From: an uncultured Bacteroidales bacterium
GTDB lineage: Bacteria > Bacteroidota > Bacteroidia > Bacteroidales > UBA932
Assembly: GCA_947306365.1 (NCBI GenBank)
Contig: CAMZGD010000013.1
Span: forward strand, 1-60,818
Reading direction: 5' to 3'
DNA: 60,818 nucleotides
The position numbers were made by a program, and so were the translations under genes. The notes under the pieces are model-generated. The model was not told where the DNA came from, ran no database searches, and worked only from the letters and a program-made list of their open reading frames with translations. This document shows positions 11,062 to 18,772 of the stretch, piece after piece (the first letter of the stretch is position 1; each line of letters opens with the position of its first letter).

Positions 11062-12954
11062 TTATTCTTCAACAAGAATCAGTGCCAGTTCACCGGCCGT
11101 GGAAGGATACGCCGTAGCGCAGACCCGGAGGCAACGGTCGCGCAACGCCGGAAAGAAGCGGCGGGCATCAGCCTCGTCGAGACGGGTCCACAATTCCCGT
11201 GCAAGCGTCATGTCGTCGATTGCAGCGCAGGCTTCCGGCGAACAGCCTGCCTCCACGGCAATTTCCTTCAGGAAAGACTTGTTCATCACGACGCGCTTGC
11301 TATGGGTGTCCAGGTTCCCTTCTGCGAGTTTCACGGCCTTGCCGACCATGATGCCCATCGTCACTTTCGGAATATGGTGTTCGGCGGCGATCTTCAGCGT
11401 ATCGCCGATGAAATTGCCGTAATGGACGAAAGCTTGCGGCGGAAGGTCGGGAAAACGGCTCCTGAGGTACGCCTCGCTCTTCGCGCCCGAGTTGATGACC
11501 AGATGCGTCACGCCCACGGCGACCGCCACATCGACTTCGCGCCGGATGGACTCGACGAAGGCCTCGTTCGAAAAAGGACGCACGATACCGGAAGTCCCGA
11601 TGATGGAAATGCCGTCCACGATGCCCAGTTTCGGATTGAACGTCCGCTGCGCCAGTTCGCGTCCGCCCGGCACGGAGATGGTCACATCGAGACCGCCGTC
11701 GTAAAGCGCCGACAGGTTCTGTTCCATCATCTGTCGCGGTACCCGATTGATGGCCGGTCCTCCGACCGGGATGCCCAGGCCGGGCAGCGTGACACGGCCG
11801 ACGCCCTCCCCTTGCAAAAAATGGATACCAGGCTCGTCGCTAAAAGCGACCGTGGCCACGATGACGCTGCCGTTCGTCACATCGGGATCGTCACCGGCAT
11901 CTTTGATGACAGTGGCCGTGGCGGATTCCGATAGAGGGCGCTGCGTGTGTTGGCCTGGCGGAGCGGCAGGTTCTTTCAAGCCCAGGCGCCCCCGACGGGC
12001 TTGAAAAGGATCTGACGCGCGCTGGAAAGCAGCGCCCTCTATCGGATTCGGCGACAGGGCGCATTCGGCGACGGGCAGAGAAAGGCGTTCGCCGTCGGGG
12101 AAGAGGACCTCGACGGAATCGTCGACAGGGCGGCCCAGCAGGGCCAGCAGGGCAGCCTTGGAAGCCGCCGTGGCACAGGCGCCCGTCGTAAAGCCGCTGC
12201 GCAAGGGGAAGAAACCGGGGACATGGTGTTCGATGGCTTTGCGCAGGCCGTGCTCACCCGTGACTGTTTCAAAGCCTGCGGGCAGCGCCGGCCGACGGAT
12301 GGCATAGAGCGGCAGGCACGCCGCCTGCGCCGCAGCCACTTTCTGCGAAAAGCCACCCGATTCGCCGCTTTCCTTCGTCAGGATTGCCTGCGGCTGCAGG
12401 CGCGCAATCAAGGCTGCCTCGTCATCTTCTTCATAATAGACCAGCCGCTCCTGCGGAAAGCCCTGCTGCAAAGCCTTTTCGAGCGATTCTTCCCGATGCA
12501 GGATGCGGAACCAGCAATCGTGCCGCTCCCAGTAAGGACGCAACTTCGCGATGGTTTGCACGCCCGTGAGGGCCAGCAGACGCGAGATGCCATCGGCCTC
12601 CAGGCGTCGCACGGCATCGGGATAACCGTCACACCAGCGGATATCCGCTTCCCCGTCGGTGTATGTCCGCTCGACACGGATGACAGGAAGGTCGAGCGAT
12701 TCGGCCACGGAAGCCACCGTCCGGTGCAATTCCGTCGCGAAGGGGTGTGCGGCATCTACCAGCAATCGAATGCCATGCTCCCGGCAGAACGCCGTCATCG
12801 CCGCTTCGTCCATCGCCCCGGTAATGTGCGTCCCGTTTTTACACGCGACCTGCTGCAGGCCGCCGCGCGTAGAGTACCAGTACGGCGAACCCGCCGCATC
12901 GGTCACCCGCACCGCGAGCCGTCCCTCCGTCGTACCGCCGAGAATCAGAATCAT
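11062..12954 (-). CDS. cbiJD: Bifunctional CbiJ-CbiD: cobalt-precorrin-6A reductase and cobalt-precorrin-5B C1-methyltransferase
   Basis: Two sequential corrin-ring enzymes in one 630-residue chain. Residues 1 to about 235 form CbiJ/CobK: MILILGGTTEGRLAV with the NAD(P)-binding glycine motif, VDAAHPFATELHRT and LALTGVQTI. From about 250 the CbiD domain begins with FPLRSGFTTGACATAASKAA, followed by TVIKDAGDDPDVTNG and GTSGIVRPFSNEAF. Between the CbiD segments LPVAECALS and ATATVIKDAG, about 42 residues rich in Pro, Arg and Gly (roughly 303-344) are encoded by an inverted-repeat-bounded insertion that keeps the frame. Activity of the CbiD half may depend on whether this loop is tolerated. The gene overlaps cbiGF by the 4-nt ATGA and is last in the operon. 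Confidence 0.93.
   Translation of the reverse strand: MILILGGTTEGRLAVRVTDAAGSPYWYSTRGGLQQVACKNGTHITGAMDEAAMTAFCREHGIRLLVDAAHPFATELHRTVASVAESLDLPVIRVERTYTDGEADIRWCDGYPDAVRRLEADGISRLLALTGVQTIAKLRPYWERHDCWFRILHREESLEKALQQGFPQERLVYYEEDDEAALIARLQPQAILTKESGESGGFSQKVAAAQAACLPLYAIRRPALPAGFETVTGEHGLRKAIEHHVPGFFPLRSGFTTGACATAASKAALLALLGRPVDDSVEVLFPDGERLSLPVAECALSPNPIEGAAFQRASDPFQARRGRLGLKEPAAPPGQHTQRPLSESATATVIKDAGDDPDVTNGSVIVATVAFSDEPGIHFLQGEGVGRVTLPGLGIPVGGPAINRVPRQMMEQNLSALYDGGLDVTISVPGGRELAQRTFNPKLGIVDGISIIGTSGIVRPFSNEAFVESIRREVDVAVAVGVTHLVINSGAKSEAYLRSRFPDLPPQAFVHYGNFIGDTLKIAAEHHIPKVTMGIMVGKAVKLAEGNLDTHSKRVVMNKSFLKEIAVEAGCSPEACAAIDDMTLARELWTRLDEADARRFFPALRDRCLRVCATAYPSTAGELALILVEE
11924..12049. 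repeat. 126-bp inverted-repeat-bounded insertion inside cbiJD (copy A)
   Basis: Two 21-bp arms, 11924-11944 and 12029-12049, are inverted copies with one mismatch (shared core CCGATAGAGGGCGCTGC). Between them lies a second hairpin with a perfect 10-bp stem, TTTCAAGCCC at 11974-11983 and GGGCTTGAAA at 11997-12006. The segment is exactly 42 codons and sits where CbiD proteins normally run straight into the conserved IKDAGDDPDVT block. Its inner part repeats at 3981-4036. In-frame palindromic elements of this kind resemble Rickettsia palindromic elements in behaviour, but I see no sequence relation. Confidence 0.75.
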
Positions 12955-14756
12955 TTTCGGAACAGATGCTTGAATTCGTGGGCATAGAGCCGCGAGAGCC
13001 CCTCCCGGTTGCCAATGGCTTCACCGACTACCAACAATGTGGTCAGGGTCAAGTTGTTGTCGCGGACAATCTTCGCCAGGTCGCGGAGTTCTCCGCGATA
13101 GATGCGCTCCTCTTTCCAGGTCAGCTTGTAGCAGGCCGCCACGGGCGTATCGGGCGGATAGGCCTGCAGCAACTCAGCCTGCACCTCCTCCACGATGGCC
13201 GCACTCAGATAGATGCACATGGTGCTCCGTGACTGCGCCAGTTTGTGGAGTTGCTCGCGCTCCGGCATCGGGGTGCGTCCCTCCCCGCGGGTCAGGATGA
13301 TGGTCTGCACCTTTTCGGGGATGGTGAACTGCGAGCGAAGCGCGGCGGCGGCGGCCTGGAAGGCAGAAATGCCGGGCGTGATGTGGTAATCCATGCCGTA
13401 ACGGTCGAAGAAAGCCATCTGTTCCTGGATGGCACCATAGATGCAGGGGTCGCCCGTATGGAGACGGACCACCAGCAAGCCTTTGTCATAGAACGACTTC
13501 ATCAGCGCAAACTGTTCTTCCAGATCCATCGAGGCCGAACTGCGGACCGTACAGCCCGGCTTGGCATAGTGCGTCAGTTCCTCAGGAACCAGGCTGCCTG
13601 CATACAGGATCAGGTCGGCCTGTTCCAGGAAGCGTTTGCCACGCACGGACACGAGTTCGGGATCGCCCGGTCCGGCGCCGACGATCTCGATGTGGCCGGC
13701 ACGGACCGATGCGGCTTCCTGCGCCAAAGCGAAAGTGAAGTCATTGCCCTCCGACAGCCGTCCCTTCTGCTTTTCGATCCGGAGCGGACCGCCGTGGGCG
13801 CCGGCGATGGCGGCGGATTCCGCCACGCCGGCGATGCCCGTGGCAGCCAGCGCCTTGTCCGAAGGGTTCGGCACGTCGATGGAGGCAAGGGCATCCGTCG
13901 GATATATTTCAGTACGGGCCTGCGGCCAACGGGCCTGGAGGGCTTTCAGCAGCGGTTCGTCCTTTTTCAGTTCGATGGTCCCGATGCTGGCGATCGACTG
14001 CGGCGAAAAGCCTGCTGCCTCAACCGCAGACGCAATATGACCGGGAATCCCTTCGGGCGCGCATTGTCTGCGGCAGCCGAAGCCCAGATGAAGCACCTTT
14101 GGATGGAACGCTAGCACGGCCACACCTTCCGGAACGGCGGGCAACTGTCTCGGCGTGATGGCGATCAGCAGTGCGAATCCGCTGAGATCCATCTCTTCGC
14201 ACCGGTAAAAGACCTTTACGTGCGGCGGGCAGGTGCGTTCCAGGTAATCCGTTCCGGCATCGCGCATCTCCAGCAGCAGTGCCGTGGGCTTCTTTTCCAC
14301 GAAGGCGAAGACGGCACGGTTCAACTGTGACCTGGAAGTCGCGAGCGGCCAGCCCATGCAGCGGTCAAGCGTGTCTATCGGCCACAGCCCTTCGTTGTCG
14401 CTCTGCGTAGTAACGACGGCCTGAGCGCCGATTTGCGCAGCAAGGCTTCGGGCAAGGTCGTTGGCGCCGCCGACATGGCCGGAGACAACGGGAATGACGA
14501 ACTTGCCGGTGCTGTCGATACAGACGACCGCCGGATCCTGATATTTGTTCTTCAAGGCCGGCGCGATGCTGCGGACACAGATACCGAGCGCTCCGATGAA
14601 AATGACGGCGTCGAATTCTTCCCAATGCGCCTTCAAGAACGGCCCGTAAGGGCCAATGTCATCTTTCGTATAGATCGACACTTCATCATGCAGGGAAATC
14701 TTTTGGGCCAAAGGCAAAGACGACCCGGAAACTATAATGATGGCTATCTTGCTCAT
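12951..14756 (-). CDS. cbiGF: Bifunctional CbiG-CbiF: cobalt-precorrin-5A hydrolase and cobalt-precorrin-4 C11-methyltransferase
   Basis: A 601-residue fusion. The N-terminal half is CbiG, which opens the delta-lactone of cobalt-precorrin-5A and releases acetaldehyde. It shows FIGALGICVRSIAP, VCIDSTGKFVIPVVSGHVGG, HLGFGCRRQCAPEGI and DVPNPSDKALAATG. The C-terminal half (from about residue 355) is the SAM-dependent methylase CbiF/CobM, with IEIVGAGPGDPELVSVRG, LVVRLHTGDPCIYGAIQEQ and ITPGISAFQAAAAAL. The two activities act consecutively in the cobalt-early pathway, and CbiG-CbiF fusions occur elsewhere in Bacteroidota. It overlaps both neighbours by ATGA, indicating tight translational coupling. 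Confidence 0.95.
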   Translation of the reverse strand: MSKIAIIIVSGSSLPLAQKISLHDEVSIYTKDDIGPYGPFLKAHWEEFDAVIFIGALGICVRSIAPALKNKYQDPAVVCIDSTGKFVIPVVSGHVGGANDLARSLAAQIGAQAVVTTQSDNEGLWPIDTLDRCMGWPLATSRSQLNRAVFAFVEKKPTALLLEMRDAGTDYLERTCPPHVKVFYRCEEMDLSGFALLIAITPRQLPAVPEGVAVLAFHPKVLHLGFGCRRQCAPEGIPGHIASAVEAAGFSPQSIASIGTIELKKDEPLLKALQARWPQARTEIYPTDALASIDVPNPSDKALAATGIAGVAESAAIAGAHGGPLRIEKQKGRLSEGNDFTFALAQEAASVRAGHIEIVGAGPGDPELVSVRGKRFLEQADLILYAGSLVPEELTHYAKPGCTVRSSASMDLEEQFALMKSFYDKGLLVVRLHTGDPCIYGAIQEQMAFFDRYGMDYHITPGISAFQAAAAALRSQFTIPEKVQTIILTRGEGRTPMPEREQLHKLAQSRSTMCIYLSAAIVEEVQAELLQAYPPDTPVAACYKLTWKEERIYRGELRDLAKIVRDNNLTLTTLLVVGEAIGNREGLSRLYAHEFKHLFRK

Positions 14757-15955
14757 TCTGCGGACATAATGTCAATAGGGTTGAACGAATCGACGGTCAC
14801 GTGCATTTCGCCCGTGACGCGACGGCCGACGGCAGCGACGGCTTCCCGGAAGAGGTCCTGGCTTTGTGTGCTGACGGCGTTGAATACGATGACGCCGCCG
14901 GGCTGCAGCACCTGGTCGATGAGGTGGAGCATCCCGACCATCCTGCCGCCGTGGCCCCCGATGAAGACGGCGTCCGGGGCCGGCAAACTGCCAAGGTCGG
15001 CTTCCAGAAAGTCGCCAATGTGGAAGTCGATGCCGGGAGCGCCGAACTTGCGGGAATTCTTCTCCATCAGTTCCCGTCCGGCCTCGCGGATTTCAAACGA
15101 GGTGATCTTCAGATGCGGGAACTGCAGCCGGGCTTCGATGGATACGGATCCGGTGCAGAAGCCGATGTCCCAGAAAGATGTGCGACGGGCCAAATCCAAA
15201 CGGCTGAGGGTCAGCAGGCGGATCGGCATCTTGGTGATCATGTTCACGCGGCCGTCGAGCAGTTCGAAGTCGCGCTCGGGCAGGCCGAAAGCGTGCGTGC
15301 GGACTGCCGTCCGCTCGAGAATCAGGCAGTTGGGAAATGCGAACGAGGCCTCCGACGCGGCTTGGAGCGTAAGCGGACGGACGCGTTCCGCACCACGGTT
15401 GCCCAGGCACTCCCCTACGGTCATCCGATAATTGTCGTAGCCGTAATCAAGCATCCGCCGGGCGATCATAGCCGGGGTCTTCTGCCGGTCGGTAAGGATA
15501 CCGATAAGCCGTTCACCCCGGATCAGGGCTTCGTCGAAGGCATCCCAGGGACGTCCCGTCAGCGATACGGTGCGCATATCGGCGTATGGCAACTGGATCC
15601 GGTGCGCCAGCAGCTGCAGCGAGTTGAACGATGGATAGACCGTAAGCTCAGCTTCGGGCAACTCCCGACGCAGCGTATTGGCAAAACCGAAGAAAAGCGG
15701 GTCGCCCGAAGCGAAGACCACCACCTCGGGATGGCCTTCATATTGCCGGAAAACGGCTTCGAGCGGCACAGTAATATCGATCCATCGGGCATCTTCCGGC
15801 AGCAGCGGCGCCACGATTTCGTGGTGACGTTTTCCGCCGGAAAACACCCGCCCGGCAACGATGGCCGCCCGGACTTCCGGCGGGAACCAGGTCTCCCGGT
15901 CGTCGGTCATGCCGATGACGATGAAGTGCTGCCTCTTCTGCACGGGACTACACAT
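14753..15955 (-). CDS. cbiET: Bifunctional CbiE-CbiT (CobL-type) cobalt-precorrin-7/6B methyltransferase
   Basis: A 400-residue CobL-like enzyme that methylates C5 and C15 and decarboxylates the C12 acetate. The N-terminal CbiE methylase domain shows FSGGKRHHEIV, VVVFASGDPLFFGFANTL and YPSFNSLQLLAHR. The C-terminal CbiT domain (from about 200) has the class I SAM motif DIGFCTGSVSIEA, the SFEIREAGRELMEKN strand and VFIGGHGGRM. The length matches CobL. The start overlaps the end of cbiHC by 8 nt and the end overlaps cbiGF by 4 nt. Confidence 0.95.
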   Translation of the reverse strand: MCSPVQKRQHFIVIGMTDDRETWFPPEVRAAIVAGRVFSGGKRHHEIVAPLLPEDARWIDITVPLEAVFRQYEGHPEVVVFASGDPLFFGFANTLRRELPEAELTVYPSFNSLQLLAHRIQLPYADMRTVSLTGRPWDAFDEALIRGERLIGILTDRQKTPAMIARRMLDYGYDNYRMTVGECLGNRGAERVRPLTLQAASEASFAFPNCLILERTAVRTHAFGLPERDFELLDGRVNMITKMPIRLLTLSRLDLARRTSFWDIGFCTGSVSIEARLQFPHLKITSFEIREAGRELMEKNSRKFGAPGIDFHIGDFLEADLGSLPAPDAVFIGGHGGRMVGMLHLIDQVLQPGGVIVFNAVSTQSQDLFREAVAAVGRRVTGEMHVTVDSFNPIDIMSAE

Positions 15956-17357
15956 CGCGACCGGGTTTTAAGGCTTCTGCATCGTTGAAGCAAAGGATGG
16001 CGTTCACCAGCGTTGCGGCCAGGTTGCTGCCGCCTTTCCTTCCTTCAATGATTACTTTAGGTATATTACGGAACGGCTTGACCATATGCTTGCTTTCACG
16101 CACATGGACAAAGCCGACAGGTGCGGCGACAATACCTGCTGGAGAAGCTTTCCCCAGACGGATCAGATGGCAGAGTTCCATCAGCGCGGTCGGTGCGTTG
16201 CCGAAAACGAAGAGGGCATCGGGGTGTTCCTCGACGGCCAGCCGGATGCCGGCCTGAGTGCGGGTAATCCCCTGCTCCGCCGCCATGGCGGCCACCCGTT
16301 CATCGGGCAGATAACACTTCACTTCCGCACCAAGCCGTTGGAGTGCGCCCTTGCGGATGCCGGCCGCAGCCATGGTCACATCGGTTACGATGGTTTTAAT
16401 CCGGGCTTCCGCAAAACCGGCATAGAGCGTTTCCAGGGCCCCGTCGTCCACCCGCAGGATGTTCTCCATGTCGAAATCCGCCGTCGTGTGGATGGCATGC
16501 AGCAGCGCCCACTTGCGGCCCAGCGGGATATCGGGATGCCGGAGTTCCTTCTCGATGGTGCGGAAACTCTCGACCATGATTTCCTGCCCGATTCCCCTTG
16601 TCTCCCCGCCCTCGCTCTCGCGATAATAGCCGCGCGGCGTGATGAACTTTCCTTCCCAGCTATAAGACTGGGAGTTGCCGATGAGCAGGACCGTGAACAT
16701 GTCTACCTGCTCCGGATCCAGCGCGCCAAGCGTGGTGAGTTTCACCTGCTGGTCCTCGCGGCCGGCCTGGCGGACGAAGCCGACGGGTGTGTCGGGGCTG
16801 CGGTGCTGCAGGAAGATCTCCTGCAGACGGTACAGTTGCCAGTAGCGGCCGTTGCTCCGGGGATTGTACACAGCCGTGATGAAATCGCCCAGGGCGGCCG
16901 ACACGAGGCGACGCTCGATCTTCTCCCAGGGCGTCATCAGGTCGGAAAGCGAAATGAGACAGAGGTCGTGGCCGATCGGAGCACCCAGCAGCGAAGCGGC
17001 TTTCTGGAACGCGCTGATCCCCGGCAGGACTTCGATTTCGACATCGCTGCCCCGCTCACGCTTCATTTCCCAGATGAGCGGCGCCATGCCGTAAATGCCC
17101 GCATCGCCCGAACTGACCACGCACACAGTCTTGCCCTGCTCCGCCTGCAAGAAGGCCTCCTCGGCCCGCTCCCGCTCTTTCTTCATCCCCGTATCGACAC
17201 AAACGGCCTCCGGTTTCACGAAAGACGCAATGAATTGAAAATAATACTTATAGCCGATGATGACGTCAGCCTCCCGGACGGCCTCGAGCACCGCAGGCGT
17301 GATGTCGCCCGCACTTCCCGGCCCGATACCGGCCACAATGATCCTCGGATTGCCCAT
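15948..17357 (-). CDS. cbiHC: Bifunctional CbiH-CbiC: cobalt-factor III C17-methyltransferase and cobalt-precorrin-8 methylmutase
   Basis: A 469-residue fusion. Residues 1 to about 240 are CbiH/CobJ, the ring-contracting C17 methyltransferase: IIVAGIGPGSAGDITPAVLE, VCVVSSGDAGIYGMAPLIWE and VLPGISAFQKAASLLGAPIGHD. The rest is CbiC/CobH, which moves the C11 methyl to C12: RHPDIPLGRKWALLHAIHTT with the catalytic His, TVDVT-like IVTDVTMAAAG, GNAPTALMEL and PVGFVHVRESK. The frame is open to an ATG at 17492, but that extension is low-complexity sequence antisense in character and overlaps the preceding gene. The ATG at 17357, 1 nt after the preceding stop, begins the family's own N-terminus. Confidence 0.94.
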   Translation of the reverse strand: MGNPRIIVAGIGPGSAGDITPAVLEAVREADVIIGYKYYFQFIASFVKPEAVCVDTGMKKERERAEEAFLQAEQGKTVCVVSSGDAGIYGMAPLIWEMKRERGSDVEIEVLPGISAFQKAASLLGAPIGHDLCLISLSDLMTPWEKIERRLVSAALGDFITAVYNPRSNGRYWQLYRLQEIFLQHRSPDTPVGFVRQAGREDQQVKLTTLGALDPEQVDMFTVLLIGNSQSYSWEGKFITPRGYYRESEGGETRGIGQEIMVESFRTIEKELRHPDIPLGRKWALLHAIHTTADFDMENILRVDDGALETLYAGFAEARIKTIVTDVTMAAAGIRKGALQRLGAEVKCYLPDERVAAMAAEQGITRTQAGIRLAVEEHPDALFVFGNAPTALMELCHLIRLGKASPAGIVAAPVGFVHVRESKHMVKPFRNIPKVIIEGRKGGSNLAATLVNAILCFNDAEALKPGRDV

Positions 17358-17358
17358 A

Positions 17359-18018
17359 TTACGCTTTATCTGCCTGCCGGCGGACGGCTTCCAGATAGAA
17401 GTCTTTCCGCTGGTCCTGTGTGATCGGATAACGGACGAGCCGGGAACTCTCCCGGAGCCCCTCGTCCAGGTTGCATACGAAGAGGTCGTCAACGTCGGCC
17501 AGATACAGGTGGTTGTACCGGATGTCCAGGCTCTTCTGCAGCGAGATGGTGTAGTTCATCGCAAGGACTGCGTCGGTCAGGTCCAGATTGTCACGGCTGA
17601 ACACATACAGTCCCATCCGGTCGAAACGGCCGTAAAAGCCGTTTCCCACCTTCGACACCTTGATCTCCAGGATCCGCCGCAACGGCAGTGCCATCGACCA
17701 GTACGCCAATTCCTTCGCCCCGACGTACTTCCCGGTGCGCAGACCGTACGCATAGCCGTATTCCAGAATCCGTTCGATGTCTTTTTCGCTGATTCCCGGC
17801 GTGATGCCGGCGACGTCTTTCAGGAGTTCCTCCTCCGCCTTCCTGCTTTCCTCCATCGCCCGCGTCACCTCGATGCCGATGCTGCATCCGTCCGTCGACT
17901 GCAGGTCGGGACGGTCGCGGTTCACCAGGCAGCCGAACTCGCCTCCCAGCAGTGAGGCCAGGGAAATCTGGGCATACTCCTCGAAGAAGCAAGTACCGAA
18001 TTTGCAGGCGGCGTCCAT
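17359..18018 (-). CDS. Unrecognised protein heading the cbi operon
   Basis: I do not recognise this 219-residue protein. It has no signal peptide or membrane segment and is mixed alpha/beta in character. The N-terminal third contains FFEEYAQISLASLL, then NRDRPDLQ (residues 33-40) and, ten residues on, IGIEVTRAMEES (48-59). A PD spaced before an E-V-T strand is reminiscent of PD-(D/E)XK nuclease-fold proteins, but no convincing Lys follows the Glu, so this is only a hint. The C-terminal part carries LYLADVDDLFVCNLDE. The gene has its own promoter box at 18037-18044, ends 1 nt before cbiHC and is therefore the first gene of the corrin-ring operon. A role in cobalamin synthesis is inferred from position only. 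Confidence 0.85.
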   Translation of the reverse strand: MDAACKFGTCFFEEYAQISLASLLGGEFGCLVNRDRPDLQSTDGCSIGIEVTRAMEESRKAEEELLKDVAGITPGISEKDIERILEYGYAYGLRTGKYVGAKELAYWSMALPLRRILEIKVSKVGNGFYGRFDRMGLYVFSRDNLDLTDAVLAMNYTISLQKSLDIRYNHLYLADVDDLFVCNLDEGLRESSRLVRYPITQDQRKDFYLEAVRRQADKA

Positions 18019-18036
18019 AACTTGAAACTACATCTA

Positions 18037-18044
18037 CAAATGTA
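18037..18044 (-). promoter_or_regulatory. Promoter -7 box of the cbi operon
   Basis: TACATTTG on the minus strand matches TAnnTTTG; the predicted leader before the ATG at 18018 is about 14 nt. That leaves no room for a cobalamin riboswitch ahead of this operon. Confidence 0.6.
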
Positions 18045-18107
18045 CGAAAAAGCGCGATAAAAACGAAGAATATGCCGGCCGTAGTAGGAAATCCTGCGAA
18101 GAATCGC

Positions 18108-18115
18108 TAATTTTG
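18108..18115 (+). promoter_or_regulatory. Promoter -7 box of the adenosyltransferase-cbiP-cobD-cbiB operon
   Basis: TAATTTTG on the plus strand matches TAnnTTTG and lies 18 nt before the ATG at 18134. The in-frame ATG at 18113 falls within the box and is excluded. Confidence 0.6.
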
Positions 18116-18133
18116 TTGCAATCTGTCAAACCT

Positions 18134-18772
18134 ATGAATCGAATCTATACCCGGACAGGCGACAACGGCACCACCGGCATCCACGGGGGTGCCCGTGTGC
18201 CGAAAGACGACATCCGCATCGAAGCCAACGGCGCGCTCGACGAGTTGAATTGCCAGATCGGCGTCATCCGCTCGATGCTAAGCGAGCAAAGCGGCGGGTG
18301 GTATCCGGCGAAGCGACCTTTTTTCGGGAGCGAGACGGATACCAGCGCCGCGGAGAGAGCGCAGACAGATGATATGCTTCACGATATCCAGCGGAACCTG
18401 ATGATCATCATGAGCCAGGTGGCGACGCCTTCTGTTGAGCGCGATAAGAATCCTAACGACCTGCCCGACGACCTTGTCTCCGACTGCGAGGCGGCGATGG
18501 ACGCCCTGACCGGACAAGCCGGCCCCAGCCTGCATTTCATCCTGCCCGGCGGCACGCCGCTGGCTGCCGGGCTCCAGCTGGCCCGGGCCATTTGCCGCCG
18601 CGCCGAACGGCGGCTATGGACCCTTCACCGGCAGGACCCGTTGCCGGAAGCCATCCTGCAGTACATCAACCGCCTCTCCGACCTGCTGTTCGTGATGGCC
18701 CGTTGCGAACTGGGCCGTCAGGACTGGCCCGAAGAACGCTGGCAGTCCTTCGCCTACAAGAACCAGAAATGA
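18134..18772 (+). CDS. pduO: PduO-type ATP:cob(I)alamin adenosyltransferase
   Basis: Transfers the adenosyl group of ATP to cob(I)alamin or a cobinamide precursor. The 212 residues show the PduO signature IYTRTGDNGTTG at the N-terminus, DELNCQIGVIRSML, and the substrate-site helices IQRNLMIIMSQVATP and HFILPGGTPLAAGLQLARAICRRAERR. About 25 residues between SEQ (52) and DDMLHDI (79) are longer than usual in the family and are encoded by a palindromic segment (18291-18351). The start at 18134 is supported by the promoter box just upstream. The stop overlaps the cbiP ATG (ATGA). Confidence 0.93.
   Translation: MNRIYTRTGDNGTTGIHGGARVPKDDIRIEANGALDELNCQIGVIRSMLSEQSGGWYPAKRPFFGSETDTSAAERAQTDDMLHDIQRNLMIIMSQVATPSVERDKNPNDLPDDLVSDCEAAMDALTGQAGPSLHFILPGGTPLAAGLQLARAICRRAERRLWTLHRQDPLPEAILQYINRLSDLLFVMARCELGRQDWPEERWQSFAYKNQK
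18291..18351. repeat. Palindromic segment inside the adenosyltransferase gene
   Basis: The left arm GCGGCGGGTGGTATCCG at 18291-18307 is nearly the inverse of the right arm CGGATACCAGCGCCGC at 18336-18351, separated by 28 nt containing a T6 run. Translation passes through it in frame and gives a Gly/Ser/Pro-rich loop. Its arms do not match those of the cbiJD element. Confidence 0.5.

Noticed and set aside
18019-18133. A possible cobalamin riboswitch between the cbi operon and the adenosyltransferase operon
   Set aside because: I looked for the B12 box and the AAAAGGGAA core on both strands and found neither; the leaders predicted from the promoter boxes are too short.
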